Assembly: GCF_000967965.1 (NCBI RefSeq)
Contig: NZ_LACC01000011.1
Coordinates: 310,001-374,000, forward strand
Length of the DNA: 64,000 bases
Reading direction: 5' to 3'
Source: Pseudomonas fluorescens
GTDB taxonomy: Bacteria; Pseudomonadota; Gammaproteobacteria; Pseudomonadales; Pseudomonadaceae
Both the position numbers and the translations under genes were made by a program. Numbering within the stretch: the first letter of the stretch is position 1; every line of letters begins with the position of its first letter. The notes beneath the pieces were generated by a model that saw only the letters and a list, made by a program, of their open reading frames with translations, was not told the DNA's origin and did no database searches. Shown one piece after another: positions 8,127 through 17,080 of the stretch.

Positions 8127-9968
8127 TTACAGCCCGTCAAGCATCGCCTTGTTACGCACAGCACCCTTGTCGGCACTGGTGGCCAGCAGGGCGTAGGCTT
8201 TCAGCGCGGTGGTCACTTTGCGTGGACGCACTTCCACCGGTTTCCAGCCTTTCTTGTCCTGCTCAACCCGGCGTGTAGCCAGTTCTTCGTCGCTGACCAA
8301 CAGGTTGATCGAGCGGTTCGGGATGTCGATCAGCACCTTGTCGCCGTCCTGCACCAGACCGATTGCACCACCGGCAGCGGCTTCAGGCGAAGCATGGCCG
8401 ATGGACAGACCGGAAGTACCGCCGGAGAAACGGCCATCGGTGAGCAGGGCGCAAGCTTTGCCCAGGCCTTTGGATTTCAGGTACGAAGTCGGGTAGAGCA
8501 TTTCCTGCATGCCCGGGCCGCCTTTCGGGCCTTCGTAGCGAATGATGACGATGTCGCCTTCCTTCACTTCGTCGGCGAGGATGCCGCGCACAGCGCTGTC
8601 CTGGCTTTCGAAGATCTTGGCATTGCCTTCGAACACGTGGATCGACTCGTCGACGCCAGCGGTTTTCACCACGCAGCCGTCCAGGGCGATGTTGCCGTAG
8701 AGAACGGCCAGGCCGCCTTCTTGCGAGTAAGCGTGCTCGACACTGCGGATGCAGCCGTTTTCACGGTCGTCGTCCAGGGTTTCCCAACGGGTCGACTGGC
8801 TGAACGCGGTTTGCGTCGGGATGCCCGCAGGACCGGCTTTGAAGAAGTGGTGCACGGCTTCGTCGGTGGTCTGGGTGATGTCCCACTTGGCGATGGCTTC
8901 TTCCATGCTGCGGCTGTGCACGGTCGGCAGCTGGGTGTGCAGCAAGCCGCCACGGGCCAGCGAACCGAGGATGCTGAAGATGCCGCCGGCACGGTGCACA
9001 TCTTCCATGTGGTACTTCTGGATGTTCGGCGCGACCTTGCACAGTTGCGGCACGTGACGGGACAGACGGTCGATGTCGCGCAGGTCGAAATCGATCTCGG
9101 CTTCCTGGGCAGCGGCCAGCAAGTGCAGGATGGTGTTGGTGGAACCGCCCATGGCGATGTCCAGGGTCATGGCGTTTTCGAACGCCTGGAAGTTGGCGAT
9201 GTTGCGCGGCAGTACCGACTCGTCGTTCTCGCCGTAGTAGCGCTTGCACAGCTCGACGATGGTGCGGCCGGCCTGCAGGAACAACTGCTCGCGGTCACTG
9301 TGGGTGGCCAGGGTCGAACCGTTGCCCGGCAATGCCAGACCCAGGGCTTCGACCAGGCAGTTCATCGAGTTGGCGGTGAACATGCCGGAGCACGAACCGC
9401 AGGTCGGGCAGGCGCTGCGCTCGTACTCGGCGACTTTCTCGTCAGAAGCGCTGGAGTCGGCGGCGATCACCATGGCGTCGACCAGGTCGAGGCCGTGGGA
9501 AGCGAGTTTGGTCTTGCCGGCTTCCATCGGGCCGCCGGAGACGAAGATCACCGGGATGTTCAGGCGCAGGGACGCCATCAGCATGCCGGGGGTGATCTTG
9601 TCGCAGTTGGAAATGCAGACGATCGCATCGGCGCAGTGGGCGTTGACCATGTACTCGACGGAGTCGGCGATGATTTCGCGGCTCGGCAGCGAATAGAGCA
9701 TGCCGTCGTGGCCCATGGCGATGCCGTCATCGACAGCGATGGTGTTGAATTCCTTCGCCACGCCGCCAGCGCGTTCGATCTCGCGGGCGACCAGTTGGCC
9801 CAGGTCCTTGAGGTGCACGTGACCCGGTACGAACTGGGTAAAGGAGTTGGCAATGGCGATGATCGGCTTCTTGAAGTCGTCATCTTTCATCCCCGTGGCG
9901 CGCCACAGTGCGCGGGCACCGGCCATGTTGCGGCCGTGGGTGGATGTTTTCGAGCGGTAATCAGGCAT
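8127..9968 (-). CDS. ilvD: Dihydroxy-acid dehydratase
   Basis: 613 aa, full family length. It removes water from 2,3-dihydroxy-isovalerate or 2,3-dihydroxy-3-methylvalerate to give the keto acids for valine, isoleucine and leucine. Iron-sulfur cluster cysteines are visible in [12 protein letters not shown] and [19 protein letters not shown], together with the conserved [15 protein letters not shown]-terminal motif that holds catalytic residues. It is a single gene with its own terminator. The region upstream up to the MFS stop holds no gene. PAO1 has ilvD in the same neighbourhood. Confidence 0.97.
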   Translation of the reverse strand: MPDYRSKTSTHGRNMAGARALWRATGMKDDDFKKPIIAIANSFTQFVPGHVHLKDLGQLVAREIERAGGVAKEFNTIAVDDGIAMGHDGMLYSLPSREIIADSVEYMVNAHCADAIVCISNCDKITPGMLMASLRLNIPVIFVSGGPMEAGKTKLASHGLDLVDAMVIAADSSASDEKVAEYERSACPTCGSCSGMFTANSMNCLVEALGLALPGNGSTLATHSDREQLFLQAGRTIVELCKRYYGENDESVLPRNIANFQAFENAMTLDIAMGGSTNTILHLLAAAQEAEIDFDLRDIDRLSRHVPQLCKVAPNIQKYHMEDVHRAGGIFSILGSLARGGLLHTQLPTVHSRSMEEAIAKWDITQTTDEAVHHFFKAGPAGIPTQTAFSQSTRWETLDDDRENGCIRSVEHAYSQEGGLAVLYGNIALDGCVVKTAGVDESIHVFEGNAKIFESQDSAVRGILADEVKEGDIVIIRYEGPKGGPGMQEMLYPTSYLKSKGLGKACALLTDGRFSGGTSGLSIGHASPEAAAGGAIGLVQDGDKVLIDIPNRSINLLVSDEELATRRVEQDKKGWKPVEVRPRKVTTALKAYALLATSADKGAVRNKAMLDGL

Positions 9969-10186
9969 GAAGCACTCCGGGCGGCTAATCAGGTATCAAA
10001 AGGGAAGTGAGCTTCTATTGACGTCTGGAACACTCAGAAATGGCCGCGTGTCCGGAAGTTGCCGATAACTTTGCGGGATCGCCGCGCGCTTCAGCTTGAG
10101 CTCATAAACCCGCCGGGGATGACTGGCGATGAATGTTCGCGATTCTACACGGCTGGCGGCTGGAGGGAATGCCGTAGGGCGCTTGA
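9969..10186. other. Gene-free spacer between the ilvD start and the end of the MFS exporter gene
   Basis: 218 bases. It must hold the ilvD promoter, since ilvD reads leftward from 9968. I see no convincing terminator hairpin for the exporter gene, whose stop is at 10187, so transcripts of the peptide cassette could run on into ilvD. No ORF here looks real. Confidence 0.5.
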
Positions 10187-11383
10187 TCATCGCCCGACCC
10201 TCGCATTTGTCAGCAACCCCCACAGACTGAAACCGATAAAACTGACGGCAATTGTCACCAGCAGATGGGTTCCTGCCAGGGCTAGCACAGCGCTGCTGAT
10301 GGCGGCGGTGATGAACATGATTGTATTGCCAGCGGATGCAGCGGTTCCGGCATTACTGGAAAACAACAGCATTGCTGCAGAAATGGCTGCTGGCCGAACC
10401 AAGGTGACGGCCAGTGCACTGATTAGCATCGGCACAAACAATGTGAGCGTCGTCATTGCGTCGAAGATCAGGATCAACCCTAAAGCCAGACCGGCGATGC
10501 TCAGTAGGCTCAATCCGAGGTTTATCTGTTTGCTGAGGGAAATGCGCTTCTGCGCGGCCGAAGCTAGAGCTCCACCGAGGACGTAAGCCACGCCATAAGC
10601 CACCAGAACCAACGCATACTGATATTCAGACAGTTTCAGGACGTCCATGAAAATCAGCGGCGTCACGCTGATAAGGGCAAAGTAACAGGAGAAGACCAGC
10701 GCGGCGATCCACCAATAGCGAACAAAGTCTTTGCTGTTCAGGATGGTTTTCAGTGTTGACGTAATAGAAGTGGTTTCGTGGTCGGTTCGGGCTGATCTGG
10801 CAGGCAACTCTGATTGCGCATGGATAAAGATACCGAGCGCCATCAGGGAAAACGCATAAAAGCTGCCCTGCCAACCAAAAGATGTTTGCAGCCATGAGCC
10901 AAGCAGAGGGGACAGTGCGACAAATGACCCGCTCAGGGTCATGTAATAAATGCGCACCCGGGCTCGATCCTTTTCTTCGAACAGGTCCTCTACTAGCGCG
11001 TGGCCCAGCACAAAAAAACCGCACCCCAACGCCTGAACGGCGCGAAAGCCCATAAAAGTCGAATAGTCCGTTGCCTGGGTACAGCCGATCGCACCTATCG
11101 AGCACAGGATCAGGCATCCAAGCAGCACTTCCTTACGCCCCCATTTGTCCGAAAGGGGGCCGGTGACCAGTTGCGCGAAAGAAAAAACCAGTGTGAACAA
11201 GCTGACCGCAAACGCGATATCAACCATTGATGTATTGAATTCCAGCGCCAAGGCCGGGAAAGAGGGAAGCAGGATGTTGAGTGGGAAAAAGCTGATTAAC
11301 GAAATATTGGTAATAAGAATGAATCGGGAGATTTTTTGACCTGTGATGTTATCGCTTATCCTGGCGCTTGAGTGCTCTGACAT
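10187..11383 (-). CDS. MFS exporter of the peptide-SagB cassette (DHA1/Bcr-CflA-like)
   Basis: 398 aa, about 12 predicted transmembrane segments. MFS motif A is GPLSDKWGRKEVLLG after the second segment, and RAVQALGCGFFVLG lies in the fourth, typical of the drug:H+ antiporter-1 family (Bcr/CflA branch). It starts 2 bases after the SagB-like stop codon (TAAAAATG), so the two are translationally coupled, and it is the last gene of the cassette. This implies export of, or self-protection against, the product made from the upstream peptide. Base composition is lower in GC than in neighbouring core genes. The substrate is unknown; the link to the peptide is inferred from gene order. Confidence 0.85.
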   Translation of the reverse strand: MSEHSSARISDNITGQKISRFILITNISLISFFPLNILLPSFPALALEFNTSMVDIAFAVSLFTLVFSFAQLVTGPLSDKWGRKEVLLGCLILCSIGAIGCTQATDYSTFMGFRAVQALGCGFFVLGHALVEDLFEEKDRARVRIYYMTLSGSFVALSPLLGSWLQTSFGWQGSFYAFSLMALGIFIHAQSELPARSARTDHETTSITSTLKTILNSKDFVRYWWIAALVFSCYFALISVTPLIFMDVLKLSEYQYALVLVAYGVAYVLGGALASAAQKRISLSKQINLGLSLLSIAGLALGLILIFDAMTTLTLFVPMLISALAVTLVRPAAISAAMLLFSSNAGTAASAGNTIMFITAAISSAVLALAGTHLLVTIAVSFIGFSLWGLLTNARVGR

Positions 11384-11385
11384 TT

Positions 11386-12492
11386 TTATGGGTTTCCGGG
11401 GTTTACTGGTGGGGTATTTTTGTTCAGTAAGCTTTGTAGTTCCTCACACAATGTCTCTCCCTTGCTGTGTCCAGCACCTATAAAAAGAAATACTTGTTCT
11501 GATAGGTCGTCCAGTTTTATAAGTTTTTCTATTTTTGATTCGGTCAGGGCAGCGGTTAGCCAAGTATTCAATCCAAGTGATGTTGCACACAGTTGTATAG
11601 TTTGCGAAATGTGGCCGATCTCTAGTAGTGAAACCCGATAGGCTTGCGAGTGAGGGTATTTCCACCACATTTTATCGAGGCGCGAAGTAAGGAATATTCC
11701 AAAAGGAATGTTGTCGGCAAAGTGTTGGCCTTGTAGAAGAGAACCGAGAGGGCTGTTCAAACGACTCAATAACTTTAAAGCATGCAAGTTCGGGTGATAG
11801 TAATAAATCCCAGGGTCGAGCCCTTGGACGTTATAAGCATATAAATATCCTTCGCTGGCGTTCAGTCCACCACCTGACGGGCTGCTGCGCCGTGCATTGA
11901 ACATGCCCGGAGTCAGTTCACAGGTATCCGACTCTCGCTCCTTCAGGTAACCGAGACAAAAGTAGAGAAGCGTACTGACATCATTCAGCGACACGCTTTT
12001 TTTCCGAAAGGAACGGCATGTTTTCCGCTGCAACAAGACTTGCTTGAATCCGGTATGCCCGTCTAATGCCCTATTGTCAGTCGGGGGTGGCAGGCAGAGC
12101 AGGTTCTCACGCTGGAGGTGGGCGAATGGGTGAGGTGGTGGGGGCTCTCGACTCAGCGCCTCCTGACAATGAGCGAAGTAACGATCAGCCCATTCCTTTG
12201 TGTTCGTTGGGGTATTGCCAGCACCAAGGTCTTTGGTTCCGATGTGAAAAATCTTCGAAAGGTCATCCCATTGCCAGTCATCTGGAGGTAAGTCCTGTTC
12301 GACGAATATACCGGCTTCAAAAAATTCAGTGTCAATTGGGTGGCATTTATCAAATAGTGTTGTTTGCTCGATAAGCTCAATTAATCGACCTGCGTGAGAA
12401 CTGTCGATTTCGAATTGCTCATGGGTTTTATAGTTCCAGATGAAAAGCCGGGGAGGCTTGGGTAGTAAAAAAATATAGGGGTTCAGTTGCAT
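11386..12492 (-). CDS. SagB/ThcOx-family FMN-dependent dehydrogenase (nitroreductase fold)
   Basis: 368 aa. The C-terminal ~220 residues are a SagB-type nitroreductase domain: RKTCRSF (156-162, flavin phosphate binding), RRSSPSGGGLNASEGY (201-216), GIYYYHP (228-234), and the Lys-Tyr pair K278-Y279 that is catalytic in azoline dehydrogenases, followed by EIGHISQTIQL. The first ~140 residues are not nitroreductase. They contain a short beta-rich/helix unit (PRLFIWNYKTHEQFEID, then a helix, then EFFEAGIFVEQ) that could be a winged-helix peptide-binding domain, a weak inference. The ATG at 12492 has GAGGG 7 bases upstream. No YcaO or ThiF-like cyclodehydratase gene is nearby. GC is low: the 60 bases from 11461 contain 23 G or C. 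Confidence 0.88.
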   Translation of the reverse strand: MQLNPYIFLLPKPPRLFIWNYKTHEQFEIDSSHAGRLIELIEQTTLFDKCHPIDTEFFEAGIFVEQDLPPDDWQWDDLSKIFHIGTKDLGAGNTPTNTKEWADRYFAHCQEALSREPPPPHPFAHLQRENLLCLPPPTDNRALDGHTGFKQVLLQRKTCRSFRKKSVSLNDVSTLLYFCLGYLKERESDTCELTPGMFNARRSSPSGGGLNASEGYLYAYNVQGLDPGIYYYHPNLHALKLLSRLNSPLGSLLQGQHFADNIPFGIFLTSRLDKMWWKYPHSQAYRVSLLEIGHISQTIQLCATSLGLNTWLTAALTESKIEKLIKLDDLSEQVFLFIGAGHSKGETLCEELQSLLNKNTPPVNPGNP

Positions 12493-12509
12493 ACGGCATC
12501 CCTCTTTTT

Positions 12510-12543
12510 AAAAGCCGGACAGAAGGTATTCTGCCCGGCTTTT
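12510..12543 (-). terminator. Hairpin between the precursor peptide gene and the SagB-like gene (probable leaky terminator)
   Basis: Arms 12510-12524 and 12529-12543 form a 15-bp stem with a 4-base loop. In the minus-strand transcript the single mismatch becomes a G-U wobble, so the stem is fully paired in the direction of the operon and imperfect in the other. The U-run is only four bases, then AAAAAGAGGG leads into the SagB-like ribosome binding site. Such hairpins often raise precursor mRNA above enzyme mRNA or stabilise its 3' end. Confidence 0.7.
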
Positions 12544-12552
12544 CCTGAGTGA

Positions 12553-12621
12553 TTACTTAGGCGTGCTAAGCATTGCGTGGTGGTGTACCGCTAGATTTTT
12601 CTCAAGTTGAACTTTCTTCAT
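12553..12621 (-). CDS. 22-residue His-rich putative RiPP precursor peptide
   Basis: A 23-codon ORF below the usual annotation cut-off. It begins MKKVQLEKNL, carries three consecutive His at 13-15 with A-M-L after them, and ends STPK; it has no Cys. Support for it being real: GGAG (12630-12633) 8 bases before the ATG, a good promoter ending about 60 bases upstream, a hairpin directly after the stop, and a SagB-type peptide-modifying enzyme as the next gene. The charged amphipathic N-terminus would serve as leader and the HHH-containing C-terminal half as core, by analogy with other RiPPs. I know of no family with this sequence. Alternative: a leader peptide for attenuation, which the HHH run makes worth considering. 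Confidence 0.72.
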   Translation of the reverse strand: MKKVQLEKNLAVHHHAMLSTPK

Positions 12622-12681
12622 GATTCAATCTCCAGTAAAGGTTTTGATATCCACCACTCAAGTATTCAAGTGGTAAGCTGG

Positions 12682-12709
12682 ATGATAGGTCTGGATGGAT
12701 TGAGGTCAA
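12682..12709 (-). promoter_or_regulatory. Predicted sigma-70 promoter of the peptide-SagB-MFS operon
   Basis: On the minus strand TTGACC (12704-12709) and TATCAT (12682-12687) are separated by 16 bases, close to consensus. Transcription would begin near 12675, leaving a leader of about 54 bases before the peptide ATG at 12621. Confidence 0.55.
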
Positions 12710-12875
12710 GCGAAATGGTGTAGGGCGTTTCTCGAAGTGAAGTAGTCCTGTTCCGATAACTTTTACGTGATCGGTAAATGCTTAATAAGGCTGAGGTTTT
12801 TGTATTGGTTTCGGATGGCTAGTTGATCGTCCGAACTATTGAAGTGCGGACGATCAATATAAGTGCTGTCAGCAA
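12710..12875. other. AT-rich spacer between the cassette promoter and rlmI, containing a perfect inverted repeat
   Basis: A low-GC, gene-free stretch; the 60 bases from 12781 hold 24 G or C. It contains a perfect 11-bp inverted repeat, TTGATCGTCCG (12823-12833) and CGGACGATCAA (12847-12857), with a 13-base spacer. The repeat lies just past the rlmI stop. It may terminate rlmI, although no T-run follows, or it may be an operator for the cassette. Confidence 0.5.
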
Positions 12876-14072
12876 TTAGCTATTCGGCAACAACCGGCAA
12901 GTAATGCTCTTGATATACCGTGTCTCGGCAATAGCCGGATGCACCGGATGATCCGGACCCTGACCGCCGCGCTCAAGTATCTGGATATTGCGGTCCAGGT
13001 GGCGGGCGCTGGTCAGCAGGATGTTCTGCAGGTCGTCTTCCGGCAGGTGCATCGAGCAGGAGGCGCTGACCAGGATGCCGTCCTTGGTGAGCAGGCGCAT
13101 GGCTTGCTCGTTCAGGCGGCGGTAGGCGCCTTCGCCGTTCTTCATGTCTTTCTTGCGTTTGATGAACGCCGGCGGGTCGGCCACGATCACGTCGAAACGC
13201 TCTTCGCTGGCTTTCAGCTCTTTGAGGGCTTCGAACACGTCGCCTTCGATGCAGGTCATTTTCTCGGCGAAGCCGTTCAGTGCGGCGTTGCGCTCGACAC
13301 CGTCGAGGGCGAAGGCCGAAGCGTCGACACAGAACACTTCACTGGCGCCGAACGCGGCAGCCTGCACGCCCCAGCCGCCGATGTAGCTGTAGAGGTCGAG
13401 CACGCGCTTGCCCTTGGCATAGGGTGCCAGGCGTGCGCGGTTCATGCGGTGGTCGTAGAACCAGCCGGTTTTCTGACCCTGGATGACCGGGGCTTCGAAT
13501 TTCACGCCGTTCTCTTCCAGTGCAACCCACTCCGGCACCAGGCCGAAAACGGTTTCGACGTAACGGGTGAGGCCTTCGGCGTCACGGGCGGCGGAGTCAT
13601 TCTTGAACAGGATGCCGCTTGGCTTGAGCACTTGGGTCAGCGCTGCAATCACGTCGTCTTTATGGGCTTCCATGGTCGCCGAAGCGATCTGCACCACCAG
13701 GATGTCGCCGAAACGGTCGACCACCAGGCCAGGCAGCAGGTCGGAGTCGCCGTAGACCAGGCGATAGAACGGCTTGTCGAACAGGCGATCACGCAGGGAC
13801 AGGGCTACGTTCAGGCGATGCACCAGCAGCGACTTGTCCAGCGGCAACTTGATGTCGCGCGACAGCACACGGGCGCAGATCAGGTTGTTCGGGCTCATGG
13901 CAACGATGCCCAGCGGCTTGCCGCCGGCGGCTTCGAGGATCGCCTGGTCGCCGGCCTTGAAACCGTGCAAAGGTGTAGCGGCTACATCGATTTCGTTGCT
14001 GTAGACCCACAAGTGACCGTTGCGCAGACGACGGTCGGCGTTGGCTTTGAGGCGCAGGCTAGGCAGGGACAT
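12876..14072 (-). CDS. rlmI: 23S rRNA (cytosine-1962-C5) methyltransferase RlmI
   Basis: 398 aa, a SAM-dependent class I methyltransferase. An N-terminal PUA-like domain (RRLRNGHLWVYSNEID) precedes an EEHEE domain and a Rossmann methyltransferase domain with VLDLYSYIGGWGVQAAAFGA (SAM site) and VADPPAF (catalytic motif IV); SCSMHL follows. It methylates C1962 of 23S rRNA. The start at 14072 is chosen over 14141 because GGAG lies 8 bases upstream and MSLPSLRLKANADRRLR is the family N-terminus. It is divergent from the HDOD gene. Confidence 0.9.
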   Translation of the reverse strand: MSLPSLRLKANADRRLRNGHLWVYSNEIDVAATPLHGFKAGDQAILEAAGGKPLGIVAMSPNNLICARVLSRDIKLPLDKSLLVHRLNVALSLRDRLFDKPFYRLVYGDSDLLPGLVVDRFGDILVVQIASATMEAHKDDVIAALTQVLKPSGILFKNDSAARDAEGLTRYVETVFGLVPEWVALEENGVKFEAPVIQGQKTGWFYDHRMNRARLAPYAKGKRVLDLYSYIGGWGVQAAAFGASEVFCVDASAFALDGVERNAALNGFAEKMTCIEGDVFEALKELKASEERFDVIVADPPAFIKRKKDMKNGEGAYRRLNEQAMRLLTKDGILVSASCSMHLPEDDLQNILLTSARHLDRNIQILERGGQGPDHPVHPAIAETRYIKSITCRLLPNS

Positions 14073-14225
14073 GTCGTCGCTCCGGAAAAAAGAGCGGGAG
14101 TATAGCGTGTTGGGACCCCGGATTGGCCTGCAAGTGGACATGTGGCGAGTGTTGTCATGCGATTTGGTATGTCGGATCCAACTTCATAAAGGTTAGAATC
14201 ACCGTCTGACCCAGAGTGTGCACAA

Positions 14226-15095
14226 ATGTCCCAAGAGCTGACTTCCGAACAGATCCAACAAGCCCTGCAGGGCATCAGCGTACCGGCCCAGCCGCAAATC
14301 ATGGTGGATTTGCAGATGGAGCAGTACATGCCCGACCCGGATCTGGAAGTCATTGCCAAACTGATTTCCCAGGATCCGGGACTTTCCGGTTCCCTGCTGA
14401 AGATCGTCAATTCGCCGTATTACGGGCTGAGCAACAAGATTGCTTCGATCCAGCGCGCGGTGAATCTGCTGGGCAGCCGCTCGATCATCAACCTGATCAA
14501 TGCACAGTCGATCAAGGGTGAGATGAACGACGACACCATTGTCACCCTGAACCGTTTCTGGGACACCGCTCAGGACGTGGCGATGACCTGCCTGACCCTG
14601 GCCAAGCGCATCGGCGTTGAAAATGGCGATGAAGCGTATGCCCTGGGCCTGTTCCATGACTGCGGCGTGCCCTTGATGCTCCAGCGGTTCCCCGACTATA
14701 TGGGCGTTCTGGAGCAGGCCTATGCCAACGCCAGCGCCGAATACCGGGTGGTGGATACGGAGAATCAGGTGTTCAATACCAATCACTCGGTGGTCGGGTA
14801 TTACACGGCCAAGTCCTGGCGCCTGCCGGAACACGTGAGTGCGGCGATCGCCAATCATCACAATGCCCTGGCGATATTCAGCGATGAATCTTCGCGCAAC
14901 AGTTCGTTGAAGAACCTGTTGGCGATCCTGAAAATGGCCGAGCACATTTGCGCGTCGTACCGGGTGCTGGGCAATCAGACCGACGATCACGAGTGGAACA
15001 GCATCGCACCGCTGGTGCTCGATTATGTCGGCCTCTCGGACTACGACTTCGAGACCCTCAAGCAGACGATCCGCGACCTCGGCACTCATCGCTGA
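14226..15095 (+). CDS. HDOD-domain signalling protein
   Basis: 289 aa. The HDOD domain covers most of the protein: PAQPQIMVDLQ...LISQDPGLSGSLLKIVNSPYYG...SIQRAVNLLGSRSIINLI, then LGLFHDCGVPLML. HDOD proteins are HD-like domains without demonstrated hydrolase activity in most members, used in c-di-GMP-linked and stress signalling. No extra output or receiver domain is present. It lies alone between rlmI (divergent) and mutM (same strand, 42-base gap), so co-transcription with mutM is possible. Confidence 0.85.
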   Translation: MSQELTSEQIQQALQGISVPAQPQIMVDLQMEQYMPDPDLEVIAKLISQDPGLSGSLLKIVNSPYYGLSNKIASIQRAVNLLGSRSIINLINAQSIKGEMNDDTIVTLNRFWDTAQDVAMTCLTLAKRIGVENGDEAYALGLFHDCGVPLMLQRFPDYMGVLEQAYANASAEYRVVDTENQVFNTNHSVVGYYTAKSWRLPEHVSAAIANHHNALAIFSDESSRNSSLKNLLAILKMAEHICASYRVLGNQTDDHEWNSIAPLVLDYVGLSDYDFETLKQTIRDLGTHR

Positions 15096-15137
15096 GTGTC
15101 GGAAACTTCCAGGCCATGCACCTGAGCCGAGAGCACC

Positions 15138-15950
15138 ATGCCTGAATTGCCAGAAGTCGAAACCACCCGTCGCGGCATCGCGCCGTACCTGGAAGGCCAG
15201 CGGGTCAGCCGGGTGATCGTGCGTGAGCGGCGCTTGCGCTGGCCTATTCCCGAAGACCTCGATGTGCGGTTGTCCGGGCAGCGCATCGTATTGGTGGAGC
15301 GGCGCGCCAAGTACCTGCTGATCAATGCCGAAGTCGGCACCTTGATCAGCCATTTGGGCATGTCAGGCAATTTGCGGCTGGTGGAGGCCGGGCTGCCGGC
15401 GGCCAAGCATGAGCATGTGGACATCGAGCTGGAATCGGGCCTGGCCCTGCGCTACACCGACCCGCGGCGCTTTGGCGCAATGCTCTGGAGCCTTGACCCA
15501 CTCAATCACGAATTACTGATCCGCCTGGGTCCTGAGCCGCTGACCGACCTGTTCGACGGCGAACGCCTGTTCCAGCAGTCCCGTAGCCGTTCGATGGCGG
15601 TCAAGCCGTTCATCATGGATAACGCGGTGGTGGTGGGTGTGGGCAATATCTATGCGACCGAAGCGTTGTTCGCCGCCGGGATCGATCCGCGTCGCGAAGC
15701 CAAGAGCATTTCCCGTGCGCGTTACTTGAAGTTGGCCATCGAGATCAAGCGCATCCTGGCGGCCGCCATCGAGCGCGGCGGTACCACGCTGCGGGACTTT
15801 ATCGGTGGTGACGGTCAGCCTGGTTATTTCCAGCAGGAGTTGTTCGTGTACGGCCGTGGCGGTGAACACTGCAAGGTCTGTGGCACGGGCCTGCGGGAAG
15901 TGAAGCTCGGGCAGCGCGCCAGCGTTTTTTGCCCGCGTTGTCAGAGCTGA
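15138..15950 (+). CDS. mutM: Formamidopyrimidine-DNA glycosylase
   Basis: 270 aa. Excises 8-oxoguanine and formamidopyrimidines and nicks the abasic site. Diagnostic features: the N-terminus [13 protein letters not shown], in which Pro2 is the nucleophile and Glu3 the acid; the conserved Lys in RRAKYLL; the helix-two-turn-helix Asn in [14 protein letters not shown]; and a C-terminal zinc finger with C-x2-C (CKVCGTG) and C-x2-C (CPRCQS). Full family length. A REP doublet separates it from the convergent ferredoxin gene. Confidence 0.97.
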   Translation: MPELPEVETTRRGIAPYLEGQRVSRVIVRERRLRWPIPEDLDVRLSGQRIVLVERRAKYLLINAEVGTLISHLGMSGNLRLVEAGLPAAKHEHVDIELESGLALRYTDPRRFGAMLWSLDPLNHELLIRLGPEPLTDLFDGERLFQQSRSRSMAVKPFIMDNAVVVGVGNIYATEALFAAGIDPRREAKSISRARYLKLAIEIKRILAAAIERGGTTLRDFIGGDGQPGYFQQELFVYGRGGEHCKVCGTGLREVKLGQRASVFCPRCQS

Positions 15951-15982
15951 AAGTCAGTTAGATTTTCAGTGAGGCTGATGAC

Positions 15983-16063
15983 GCCTTCGCGAGCAGGCTC
16001 GCTCCCACACTAAATTTGCGCCACCCACAAATCCCTTGTGGGAGCGAGCCTGCTCGCGAAGGC
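15983..16063. repeat. REP doublet, GCGAGCAGGCTC family
   Basis: Arms CCTTCGCGAGCAGGCTCGCT (from 15984) and AGCGAGCCTGCTCGCGAAGG (ending 16062) are perfect inverted complements separated by about 27 bases. It sits between convergent mutM and fdx, where it may also serve as a transcription end. Confidence 0.88.
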
Positions 16064-16085
16064 ATCCTAAAAGTCGTCGAATGGC

Positions 16086-16427
<342 letters not shown>

Positions 16428-16461
16428 TCAAGTGCAGAGAGGTGCAGGCTGCGAAAGCTGA

Positions 16462-17052
<591 letters not shown>

Positions 17053-17080
17053 CTATAGACGATAGGAATTATCGTCATTT

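Noticed and set aside
8394..10010. 538-codon plus-strand ORF opposite ilvD
   Set aside because: It lies wholly antisense to a clear full-length ilvD; its composition (many His, Gln, Val, Gly, Arg) is that of the reverse frame of a high-GC gene, with no domain recognised.
12939..14105. 388-codon ORF opposite rlmI
   Set aside because: Antisense shadow of rlmI with the same biased composition and no ribosome binding site.
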